From assembly GCA_023974075.1 (NCBI GenBank), contig JAMFTG010000068.1, positions 89,501 to 153,500 on the forward strand: a stretch of 64,000 nt of DNA, read 5' to 3'. The notes beneath the pieces are model-generated. The model saw only the letters and a program-made list of their open reading frames with translations. It was not told the origin of the DNA and made no database searches. Below are positions 34,086 through 45,033 of this stretch, one piece after another. The first letter of the stretch is position 1. Each line of letters starts with the position of its first letter. A program made the position numbers and the translations under genes. The stretch comes from Chaenocephalus aceratus. Lineage: Eukaryota > Chordata > Actinopteri > Perciformes > Channichthyidae.

Positions 34086-34992
34086 ATTACATGTATTTAA
34101 TACCTTTAGTTACTCTACAGATGTGGATGAATGATGTGAAATCTAATCAAATGTTGAATCAGACTTTAGTTCCACCTGGAGTAAATCCACCAGCTACCCT
34201 GCAGTCTACAAAGTACTTCAGACTAGCTGCACCTCCACCAGCTACCCTGCAGTCTACAAAGTACTTCAGACTAGCTGCACCTTCACCAGCTACCCTGCAG
34301 TCTACAAAGTACTTCAGACTAGCTGCACCTTTACCAGCATTGAGAACACTTTCATGATCAATCATTATAAAACATATCATATATATTATTCTGAAATGGA
34401 CCAATCTGCACAATGACTACTTTTACTGTCGCTACTTTCACTATATTTTGATGAGAATACTTTTCTACTTTTACTTGAGTAACATTTTGAATGCAGGACT
34501 TTTACTGTAACAGAGTATTCCTACACTCTGGTACTTCTACTTTTACTCAAGTACAAGATCTGAGTACTTCTACTTTTACTACCAGATCAGAGTACTTCTA
34601 CTTTTACTCAAGTACAAGACCTGAGTACTTCTACTTTTATTCAAGTACAAGACCTGAGTACTTCTACTTTTACTCAAGTACAAGACCTGAGTACTTCTAC
34701 TTTTACTCAAGTACAAGATCTGAGTACTTCCACTTCTACTAAAGTACAAGATCTGAGTACTTCCACTTCTACTAAAGTACAAGATCTGAGTACTTCTACT
34801 CGAGTACAATATCTGAGTACTTCTACTTATCTGAGTACTTCTACTTTAACTCAAGTACAAGACCTGAGTACTTCTACTTTTACTCAAGTACAAGATCTGA
34901 GTACTTCTACTTTTAAGAACAAGATCTGAGTACTTCTACTTTTAATCAAGTACAAGATCTGAGTAATTCTACTTTTACTCTAGCACAATATC
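34086..34992 (+). repeat. Composite repeat: 48-bp and 33-bp arrays, second copy
   Basis: Same order and linker as 20070-20846: three 48-bp units (CTACCCTGCAGTCTACAAAG), linker with CATGATCAATCATTATAAAA, then about 13 variable units of 30-34 bp (CTCAAGTACAAGATCTGAGT). Confidence 0.9.
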
Positions 34993-35569
34993 TATACTTA
35001 TACCACCTCTGTTTATAGCCTATGAAAAAAACTATTAGAAAACGAAGGCTAAAGCTAACGTTAGCAGATAGTGACAATGTATGCTATTGCTAGCTAGCTA
35101 GCTCAACGATTCCTTAATGATATTGTGACAGAAAAACATTTCAGTTCACATCACGCTCTGCCGCTCTGCTCTGAACACCTGAACGGCCCGTTGTAACAGC
35201 TGTTCACCAGCGGCTCAGTCTGTGCCACAGTGACTCCGCACAGTTAACGAACGCACCGTAGATAATGTAGCTGACCGTCATACCGGAGCAGCAGAGTTCA
35301 ACCGACAGGCAGGAAGACTCGAGCACACAGCTCGCGCTTCATATATTAAAAAATAATACCATGCGCGTCATGATGGCACATAACAGCTCGCGACCGCAGA
35401 TTATTTTGGCGATTAGATCAAATGTAAATTATATTTGACGCAGTTACATTTCCATGACTTTTCCAAAACTTTGGGAAAAACATCGTTTTCCATAACTTTT
35501 CCAGGGCCTGGAATTTGCATTTTGAATTTCCATGACTTTTCCAGGTTTTCAATGACCGTACGAACCCTG

Positions 35570-36650
35570 ACAAATGTCCCCTCCTCGATTCCTCCGCTCG
35601 CATCTCCTGTGGGCGGCACTAATGCTGCGTTCACACCGGATGCGATGTTTGGGGGCGGCGCGATTACATGTAAAGTCAATGCAGAGATGCGGACAGACGC
35701 GTATTTGATCCGACGGCGAGCATGAAGCGGTTGATGCGAATGTCGCGAGGCGATTGAGGCGATTGGAGGGGGCCGCGACAAACGCTCGAGTTCAATTTTT
35801 TCAACTCGAGCGTCAAATTCCCGTGACGTGATCTCGCGGTAGCCAATCAGCGGTGAGGATCTCAGCCTGCCGCCACTGAAGTAGAACCACAAAACCAAAA
35901 CATCAGCCGTTAGCAGTTAGCACTCAGAGCTCACAGCTCCTCATATCTGTTCAGAAACTGGACACAAGTTAAACAAGTACAAACCACAGACTGCCTGTGT
36001 CATGGCGAATACAGTCGCTGGTTTATTTATGTCTGTAGGCCGTTGTTATGAGTGTGGAGTGAGCATATACAACGTTAGCTTAGCCTGGTCGACCCGATCT
36101 TCATTCATAAAACACGCATTTTAAAAAGGTTTTTCGCCTGCCGTCTGTCTGCAGACCGTTATCAGTATGTTGTTACTTCGGCACCATTTTGAAACGTGTA
36201 TTACAATTCAATCACAGTAAAATATGTTGATTTTGTTGTAGCCCTCGAGCCAGCGCGTCTTGTTTGAATGATGCGAGTAAACCATGGAGTAAACACAGCT
36301 AACAGCCGCGGTGAAACCCTATTGTTCCAGGGTACTCTAGAACAGGGGTTCCCAACCTTTTTTCCCAAGAGCCCCCCCAAATGACTCCTGTTGGAAGTTG
36401 CGTCCCCCCCAGGTATGTTCACACGTATGAGGAGGTGTCGTACATACAAATAAAAAAATGTGAAAACTACACAGATAGCGAACTATATTAAGAAATAGAA
36501 TGCAATAAATTATAGAATATAAAATATGGGCAGTAAGCAATATTTAAACATTGCATTATTTACCATCCTGTGATCTCCATGCAGAGTCTGCGTGGTGGCT
36601 GAGGTAAAGTGTCAGTGGGGGGGGCGGGCCTTGTTGAGGTGCCGAGAGGT
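35570..36650. other. GC-richer spacer with dispersed-repeat fragments
   Basis: 35620-35720 (AATGCTGCGTTCACACCGGA and following) and 36340-36410 (AGGGGTTCCCAACC) look like ends of common fish DNA elements. No gene recognised. Confidence 0.4.
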
Positions 36651-37062
36651 TCTGGTCCTGATGGAGAGAGGTTCTGGTCCTGATGGAGAGAGGTTCTGGT
36701 CCTGATAGAGAGGTTCTGGTCCTGATAGAGAGGTTCTGGTCCTGATGGAGAGAGGTTCTGGTCATGATGGAGAGAGGTTCTGGTCCTGATAGAGAGAGGT
36801 TTTGGTCCTGATGGAGAGGTTCTGGTCCTGATGGAGAGGTTCTGGTCCTGATAGAGAGAGGTTTTGGTCCTGATAGAGAGGTTCTGGTCCTGATAGAGAG
36901 GTTCTGGTCCTGATGGAGAGAGGTTCTGGTCCTGATGGAGAGAGGTTCTGGTCCTGATGGAGAGAGGTTTTGGTCCTGATGGAGAGGTTCTGGTCCTGAT
37001 GGAGAGGTTCTGGTCCTGATGGAGAGAGGTTCTGGTCCTGATGGAGAGAGGTTTTGGTCCTG
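36645..37062. repeat. 18-22-bp minisatellite, about 20 units
   Basis: Units of the form GGTTCTGGTCCTGATGGAGA with 18, 20 and 22-bp length variants. The minus-strand Ser-Gly-Pro-Glu-Pro frames are repeat artefacts continuing from the LINE fragment at 37063-37165. Confidence 0.93.
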
Positions 37063-37165
37063 ATGGTGCGCAGCCTCCAGCCAGAGGGTTGTGTTGAAGG
37101 CAGAGCTGAAGTCCACAAACAGGATCCTGGCGTAGGTTCCTGCTGTGTCCAGGTGCTGGAGGAGG
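37063..37165 (-). pseudogene. LINE reverse-transcriptase fragment
   Basis: On the minus strand the frame reads YARILFVDFSSAFNT, the conserved reverse-transcriptase block found in L2/CR1/Maui-type fish non-LTR retrotransposons. Only about 35 codons remain before the frame enters the minisatellite. A dead fragment. Confidence 0.75.
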
Positions 37166-37977
37166 AAGTGAAGTGATAACTATTAGTAAACCATAATGAT
37201 GGATGTTATTATCAGGGCATTGATTATTTCATAAGTTTAGAAGGGGGGAACATAGTCTAACAACAGTTAGCTTTTGTTAATTTTACCTCGAGCCAAACTT
37301 GTGAGACTTGTTTCTGAAATCCCTTTCTCTTAAAGTGAATAAATAAAAAATAAAACAATGGAGGTGACCCTAAAACTAACCACTGGATTGCTTGTCTAAC
37401 ATGACCTAGTCCATAGGTGAGGTAAGGGTGGGAACAATCAAACGCACCCTCCCAGGCACTGCGTGTTAGCGAAGTACAACTGGGATTTCGAAGAGGAAGA
37501 TATGCTTGCTCAATTCTTAATAATAAAGAAAAACCAACAGATTGAGCACTTGAGTCTTCATTAGCAGCGCCTAGCTACAGCTGCGGAGCTTCGGTCAATA
37601 CCACTAACAGTCTATTTCCTTAAAATGGTACATATCGCTGAATCTATATTTTCATCGTCAGGTGATTAAATCTGCATAATGTCCCTGTACAATAAGATTC
37701 GAGCATTTTGTAATCCAGTGAGGAAATTCAAGACCAGTAAATATTGATTGATTAAACAACACTAAATAAAATGTTAGTGCTTTCTTCAAACTCAGACTCT
37801 CTGCTGCGGCTGTACCTCAAAGACAAAATAATTGTCTTATGATCTTTGTTGAACAAGGTCTGATTTTCCTGTACATGTACAATGTGGGGTATTTTTAAAT
37901 ACTTTACTAAACCACATTCAATACTATGTTAGACACAAGTTAGTTATTACTCACATATCAAAGTCTTTTCATCTGCA
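37166..37977. other. Spacer, nothing recognised
   Basis: AT-rich; no supported gene or repeat. Confidence 0.4.
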
Positions 37978-39045
37978 AGATGGAAGAATAGCTGGGTGCT
38001 GCCTGGAGAGACTGATGAGGGACACAGGCTGGCGTCAGCAGCTTTCCACACAAAGCCATCACATCTTCTCTTCCATAGTCCTCGCTGTCCACTGGTGCTC
38101 TGTCAAAAGAGTGAACATCACAGCCGTCATGTTAACCCTTTGTTACACAACATACAACCAACATGTGTCAAAAGTGACCCGAATTAGTTTTAATTGTAAA
38201 TATCTTTGCAATAAATTACTTTAACCATTCAGGATTCCAGGTATTCCTCAATTAACCTGTTTTGGATCAACACCAATTTGTATTTTTCCCTTTCTTACTT
38301 TTTGAATAAAAATCATGTTTGTATCACTACACTTCTAAGGCACAACATTGGTCAAACATTACCCGTATTATTTTTGCTATGTTATTTCATGCATGGCTGA
38401 GTGTTTCTTTACTATACATTTTCAAAAATAATACATTTTAGCAGTGATTTGGACCAAGCATGTATGATGTAGTAATACAAAAAGTATTTTAGTTCACACA
38501 GTGTGACATTAGCTAGTCATGTTAGCTTGTAATATATAGAGCAGAGCTAACTAGCAAGTTAGCCGAACGTTAGCGGTTAGCTGTTTATGCTATGCTAGCT
38601 GTTACTGAACATTAACAAACTAGATTCCGCTATAAGAAAGCTGTGAAACTTTACATTAAACTTGGCGACAACATTGTGACACCCCGCTGCATGTTTATGT
38701 GTAATTCTCCCGTGTTGGAGACGAGAGGGTGGGGGGGCAGCACTGCAATAAACTGTAAGCTAACGTTAGCAGCCACCTGTTAAGCGAGGTTTCCCGGGCG
38801 CAACATCTTGCAAGAAACAGCATCTCAGGGCTTCTTAACATTTAACAACCTATTAATGATGAATACCAACTTAACGGGAAGAAACTCAGCTAACTAGAAG
38901 AAGAAACGTAACCTTAAATAAAAAATAAAACATTCACAAACTAAGGATTATCTAAATACATATTTAACTCCATTACAGTTGCAGGACTCACCAGATCTCA
39001 AGTCTTCTGTTCTTTGTTGACATCCCGATGCTCATATTTAACGTG
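37978..39045 (-). other. Weak candidate for a minus-strand transcript
   Basis: A consensus donor (GTGAGTCC after 38992 on the minus strand) and an acceptor (TTTTGACAG before 38099) could join two exons. The natural join puts a stop codon in the frame of the only ATG in the first exon, so I see no protein. It could be a non-coding leader, or chance. Confidence 0.15.
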
Positions 39046-39661
39046 TAAAACGATCCCGATATTAATCCATAAACTCCTGCAGCAGACATACAGACAGCTG
39101 TAGCTCGCAGGAGGAGACCCGCTCAAACTGACTTGGATGTTTCAAATGTGAACGACAGGCGCGGACAGTTGTCATTGGCAGGTTTCTTCGATGACGTTTA
39201 TATTAACCAATCAGGAGTGTTGTGGACTCATTCCAAACATGCCTGACTTGTCTGCCGTGTTTTGGCTGAATTCTATTTCAAGTGCCGTAGCTCTGGCTGT
39301 CGGCCAGAATCCGAAAACCATACATTATACTGTAAAACTAAGGTTTATTACTGTATATTGACCAATGGGGGGGGGGGAAACAATAACATAAATAAAACAA
39401 GGATAACTGTTTTATTTATGTATGTATGGATAATTGTTGAGTAAATAACAGTGTGTGTTTTAAACCTTGGTCCTTCCTGCAGAAATGTCTTCACTTTCTA
39501 TAATTTTTTTTTTTTTAATGATATTGTCAACTGTAGATGTTTACAATATAGTAAGTTAGGAATTTAATGAGAACATATTTATTTACTTTTGTTTCAACAT
39601 TGGATATTTTGTGTTTGTGGTGGATTCAATCGAATATTGAGAAAATGATTTATGTAAAAAG

Positions 39662-40718
39662 TAGTGCTGTCAAAATTATCGCGTTAACGGCGGTAATTAA
39701 TTTTTTGAATTAATTGCGTTAAAATATTTACATTTAACGCATGTGCAGAATGGCCCGCCCCATATGTGCCACCAGTGGCAGCACCAGGGTATGGCTGGGG
39801 TAGGCTACACCCATACCAAGAAATGGCTTAGCCCCACCATGAAAAATGATGTTAAAGTAAGCAAAATAAAGTCTGCCAACTCGCGCGGAGTAAATTGCAC
39901 AGACAGCAGTTAGTAAGATTGATTTCAGTAGTAGTGATTTCGGTTTTGAAAACTTTTGTCACGTAGTGATCGTCTTCTCAATAGAACATCTTTGATAACG
40001 GCGTGGTGTTGTTGCAGGAAGTCCCGACGGAGAATACTCTTGCTGTAGTACAGGGCAGAGCCATATAATAGTAATAATATGGCTCTGGTACAGGGGTGCA
40101 CATAACTGGTACGCAGGTTATGTGCGTAATCTGAAATGCGTACCGTCACTTGTGTCACAAAGCGCATTTGCGTACCGACGTACTTGTGAAGCTTTTCCAG
40201 AAGGCGGTTAGATCACCGGACGACAGAGTCGGTCTCCGTGTGCACAGACAGGGCTGCTGTTAACCTCGGTCTGTACAACGGAACTGTGCCAAAACTACGC
40301 CAACCGGCTGCGGAGGGAGACTTCCCCCATCACTGGAGAACTGCGCTAAAACAGCTGATCACAACGTTCACACTCTGTGGTCACGAAGTACTCCACTAGC
40401 CCCCCCCCTGTCGACTTTCCTGAAGTACTCCCCGTTGATAGAAATCAACACGTAATGAATTAAGACCCCACGGTTTGATGATTGATAGGTGTGTGGGCTG
40501 TCTTTCATTTTGACATGCAGAAAAATGTTATAATAAACATACATACTGTATGTTAAATGGATATATCCGCCTGCTTTCATTTATCTTTCCATTCCCACAA
40601 CAATATACATAAATAAATGGCATATTTTGGACATAGTTCGAATGGTGATTAATCATGATTAATTAATTTTTAAACTGTGATTAATCTGATTAAAATTTTT
40701 AATCGTTTGACAGCCCTA
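39662..40718. mobile_element. hAT-type element TAGTGCTGTCAAAA
   Basis: Ends TAGTGCTGTCAAAATTATCG and TTTAATCGTTTGACAGCCCTA are inverted repeats with a perfect 8-bp target duplication, GTAAAAAG, at 39654-39661 and 40719-40726. 1057 bp with no intact frame. AT-rich subterminal words (GATTAATC, TTAATTAATT) near both ends may be transposase-binding repeats. Confidence 0.85.
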
Positions 40719-40934
40719 GTAAAAAGGTTTTAATTACATTTTACAGTTACAGTTACATATTTAATTACAGATAATACTTTTTATTTTACGCACATCTGCA
40801 TTTATTTTCTGAAAGTGCAAAAATACTGTAAATATTATATAGTAAATGTACTGTAAAAAAAAGGAAATAAACGTTATTTGTGGTTATTGTCAAAATACTG
40901 AAAATAATGTTTTGGGTTGTTAATTTATAGTTAA

Positions 40935-41311
40935 AGGTGGGGTAGGTAAATTTGAGAAACCGGCTCGAGATTACTAGAATTTGAAAACACACAACCGGAG
41001 AAAATCTGCCAGTTCCTTATAGAGCCCCTCCTCCAACACACACGAACGTGCACATGACCAATGAGGGCACGAGATAAGTTTGTGCCCCGATGGAGGGCTG
41101 ACAGGCAGGTAGGCCATCCAATCCGTTTAGCCGGGCCAAACGGATTGGTTGTACTTTTTACAGTATAACGGCTTCCACAGATGACATTTTTTAATGGATT
41201 TTTTGTCAAAGCACTTCAGATATTCATTGCTATCGGGATGTTAAGAGCATTCCATGGAATATAACAAAAAGTGTATCTCGAGCCGGTTTCTGAAACTTAC
41301 CTACCCCACCT
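40935..41311. mobile_element. AGGTGGGGTAGG TIR element, copy 3
   Basis: 377 bp, the longest of the three copies, flanked by TTAA at 40931-40934 and 41312-41315. It retains a middle part (CACACGAACGTGCACATGAC) that is shortened in copy 1. Confidence 0.78.
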
Positions 41312-43035
41312 TTAATATCTGCCATTTTACAGGATTTTGCAAGTTATTTAAAAAAACATGATAATTACTATAAACATTTACAGTTATTTCCTGTAAAATT
41401 ATGATCTTTTTTTACAGTGTATAATAGACTGCAAAACAGAGTAGAGTACTGCAGACTCAAATGAGTTGTTTATAACAGACTCACACTAACAATAAATATT
41501 GTTATGTCACTTAGCTTTAATCTCCAGTTGTAACAGATAATTAGTTACATAACATAAGTGATCAATGTATACATACAGATGCAGTCACAGAAATTCTGGA
41601 GCATTTACATCAGAATACAAGGACAGTGACATTCATTCAGTTTAGAGTTCCATTCCAATATGTTGTATGGTTGTATATGGTTATGTATAGGTTACATAAT
41701 GAAATTGGGCACATAATCCAGTATACAGTTGTAAAGATTTCAAAGGGACCCATACAGCTTTTGCAAAGCAGCTCAGTTCCACAAAATGATGTAGATTACT
41801 ATGATTTTCTCTATTCCAATTTAAAGACGAGTTTTATATAATTCTATAGAATTTAGTATAGGTTGCATCAGAGAGAAAATGTCATGCATGTTTTCTTTGA
41901 ATGCTATAGATTTCTACAAATTTCTATAGATTTCTACAGATATGTCATGAGTCGGTTCTGTCCTATATAATTCTTTAGATTGTTATAGTTTTAATTATAG
42001 AAGTTTATAGAAAAGTACACATTTATAGTATTCTACAGAATGATCTAGAGATTTCTATAGTATTCTATAGAATTCTTTAGCATGGCTTACAAATACGACT
42101 ATGTTCTATAACATGCTATAGATTTCTACAAGATTCTATAGGATGTTATAGATTTTTTTGCTACGGGTTGGAGTGACTTTGATAGTTATTGGACTCAGGA
42201 TTCATTCATTTGGATTCCCGCTGTATGAAGAAATTAAAGGACGGCGCAAGTGGAAACATTTCACAAAGGGATTAAACTGTTTAGAACACATGCTCAAAGT
42301 AAGCCGGATTTTGCCGATGTGTTTATGAGGATTCAAAAGTCATAAATAATCTACAAAATGGAGGAGACCGATCTGATCGGAGCAACTGTGACGAATAATC
42401 CAACTGAAACCGGCATGGACAATGACTATGTTTTAAAAATGCGCTTATCCAGACAAGCCTGGTTTGGACACTTTACGGGCAGAAGAAACATTTATATTAA
42501 AGAAAGAATTATACATTTCTGTCTTTTTATGCCATTAATACTAACTTGTACTTGGCGGCGGCGGCAGGAGGTGTGTGTCTACAGAAGGTCCAGTTGTGAT
42601 AGACGGTTCGTCGGTATACCGGCGGGCCAGATCTAATAGTAATTCAATTAAATCCACCACGGGCCGGATTTGGCCCCCGGGCCTTGAGTTTGACATTTGT
42701 CGTTTAGACGATATCCGTTTAATCACTGACAATCTGACCAAAGATAACAAATCAGTATTACATGTGGTATCCCTCACAGTGACTCCTCTCACGTGGAACA
42801 TTTACAAAAAGGCAAGAGGAAAGTGAGGGACACAATAGGAAGGGGGAAGTCCCCACACAAATAATCTTCTGAGTACAGGGACTACATTTCTTAGAGGTTC
42901 CGCCCACTGATCTCCGACCTTGTCAGGTATTGAACATTCAATAAATGAACAATACAGAATTATTAAATATAAAACACAGAATGTGTTTGATTATACTAAA
43001 TGATTTACACATAAACACCACTGCATATTCACAAC
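41312..43035. other. Spacer with degenerate ATTCTATAGA words and element fragments
   Basis: 41840-42160 has many imperfect TTCTATAGA words. 42650-42700 is a fragment of the CAGGGGTGTCAAACTC hAT family (GGCCCCCGGGCCTTGAGTTT). No gene recognised. Confidence 0.45.
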
Positions 43036-43255
43036 TGTTACACTTGTACTTGAGTACAAGTAGTAGTACTCAGATCTTGTACTTGAGTAAAAGTAGAAGT
43101 ACTCAGATCTTGTACTTGAGTAAAAGTAGAAGTACTCAGATCTTGTACTTGAGTGAAAGTAGAAGTACAAGAGTGTAGGAATACTCTGGAACAGTGAAAG
43201 TAGTAGTACTCAGATCTTGTACTTGAGTAAAAGTAGAAGTACTCAGATCAAGATT
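43036..43255 (-). repeat. Inverted fragment of the 33-bp array
   Basis: Five or so units of ACTCAGATCTTGTACTTGAG, the reverse complement of the units at 20565-20846 and 34540-34990. Confidence 0.88.
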
Positions 43256-43559
43256 TTTTTAAAAGTCCATTCATATTCTGGGAGAATAGAGTAATAGATG
43301 CAATAAATGCAGCAGGGTTAACAATCCAGAAACACATGTATATATATATATATATAATAGGGAACAATTGAATGCACAGTTAACACTAGAGTACTTAAAT
43401 ACCACAACACTTTAACTTCAGTGAGGTTTTGAATGCAGGATGTTTACTGGGTTATTTCCACACTGGTATTCATGTTTTCAATAACTCTGTTGAGCTTGTT
43501 TTTTATCTCTATCTCACTGATCAGAGTCCCTGGATGTGAACTGGTTCAGCTGATAAGGC

Positions 43560-43681
43560 TGGTTATAACACAAAGGGAGGAGCTGCAGACAGGTGAAGGT
43601 ATTAAAGTCCAATTAATAAGTCAGACTGCCAGACAGCCAGACGCCATTTTACAGCTCACGGAGCAGAAGGAGAACAACGGG
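43560..43681 (+). other. Possible non-coding first exon of the NLR gene
   Basis: Ends in GAACAACGG followed by a consensus donor GTGAGTGT, about 300 nt upstream of the first N-terminal coding exon. Leaders of fish NLRC3-like genes are often split in this way. Inference only. Confidence 0.3.
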
Positions 43682-43995
43682 GTGAGTGTAAACACCAAGA
43701 TCTGCTTTCTAACAGATTCATTGTTTACTCTGTCAGACTGATAACATAACTTCTTTGTTAAAAAGCAGCGTCCTAGAGTCCAATGAGACTTCTGCAAACT
43801 CTTTGTATTTCCTGTTTGCTGATCCGTCAGAGTTACAGAACATGTGACAGCGCAGACAAAATGGAGGCCTGTCTGAAGTCTGACTGAGTTGATGTTTTTA
43901 ACCAAGTTTATTACTATGATGGTTTGGATTGAAAAAAGCGTGTTATTATAATGTGTGTGTGTGTGTGTGTGTGTGTATCTCTCAGACTGGAGAAG

Positions 43996-44120
43996 ATGAG
44001 TGATTCAAAAGATGATGAAGAGGACACACCTTCAGTCTCCGGCTGTCTGTCTCTGAAGAGTGACCGGTCTATACGGCAACCTCTAAACTTCAGAACTGAA
44101 CCTGGACCCTCAGACACAGA
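43996..44120 (+). CDS. NLR N-terminal exon, upstream copy
   Basis: 41 codons plus 2 nt, from the ATG after the acceptor CTCTCAG to a GTAAGAG donor. The peptide [20 protein letters not shown] then KSDRSIRQPLNFRTEPGPSD is the acidic, Ser-rich leader typical of fish NLRC3-like proteins, with the SDRS-x-x-x-P-x-NF core. It differs from the downstream copy (45034-45158) by a few residues and has the same phase, so either could splice to the exon at 45908, or both could be included in series: the intervening phases differ, so mutual exclusion is more likely. Confidence 0.7.
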
Positions 44121-44390
44121 GTAAGAGTTTCTGCTGTAAACTGACCTGAAGAGGATTCAGCTTTTATACAACCTGATATATTAAGGATATTTCAATATGC
44201 AATCATAGTATCATTGCATCTGTGGCATAACATGGTTTTAAATGGCACAAATATTGATAAAAACTAACTAAAAACTAAATATATCGTCTAAAACATTATT
44301 CACTACTTGGGCATGTTTATGTATTATTAAGATGTTTATTAATAATAGTGATAACCTGGTGAGCTGGTTGTGTTTGGCATGAGCAGATAT

Positions 44391-44810
44391 TAGGGGTGGG
44401 GGAAATAATCCATACAGCATAGTATCGCCATACTTTGCGTGGCGATATTGTATCGAAACACGGATGCCAAGTTTTAAAAAATATATAAACTGTAGCATAT
44501 CCAAAAGATGGTCGTATATAAAACAGGAAGTTACGTTAAGTCATGAATACAATTGCAATGAAAGTAACAAAAACAATGCCATCTCCTTTTCAGGTTCTAA
44601 TAACACACATTGAGTTATTTACATAAACTATTCATTTTGCAAATACATGTTTTAACCAGGAAGGGAAGACGGACACGGATACGACCCATGTGATTTGCAA
44701 TATATCGTATCGCAATACTTAGCATATCGTAGAATCACAATACTATCGTATCGTGGCTTAAATATTGCAATAGTATCGTATCGTGGGGAGCCTGGTGATT
44801 CCCCCCCCTA
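44391..44810. mobile_element. hAT-type element TAGGGGTGGG in the NLR intron
   Basis: Ends TAGGGGTGGGGGAAAT and GGTGATTCCCCCCCCTA are inverted repeats, with a perfect 8-bp target duplication GCAGATAT at 44383-44390 and 44811-44818. The interior has many ATATCGTATCG words. A partly deleted descendant is at about 45440-45590 in the second tandem unit. Confidence 0.85.
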
Positions 44811-44956
44811 GCAGATATAATAATAATAAATTAGATAACATGTGACAGCGCAGTCAAAATGGAGGCCTGTCTGAAATCTGACTGATTTGATGTATTTTAA
44901 CCAAGTTTATTACTATGATGGTTTGGATTGAAAAAAGCGTGTTATTATAATGAGTG

Positions 44957-45016
<60 letters not shown>

Positions 45017-45033
45017 CTCTCAGACTGGAGAAG

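Larger units (their letters stand above)
33306..35569. mobile_element. 2.26-kb TIR element with 6-bp target duplication, hosting arrays
   Basis: Starts CAGGGTTCATACACTTT and ends with the inverted counterpart CGTACGAACCCTG. Subterminal CATGACTTTTCCA-type words occur at both ends. It is flanked by ACAAAT at 33300-33305 and 35570-35575. No transposase is seen; the interior is mainly tandem arrays. Confidence 0.65.

Noticed and set aside
37978..39045. Two-exon minus-strand protein gene
   Set aside because: The join introduces a stop in the frame of the only start codon; kept only as a weak transcript candidate.
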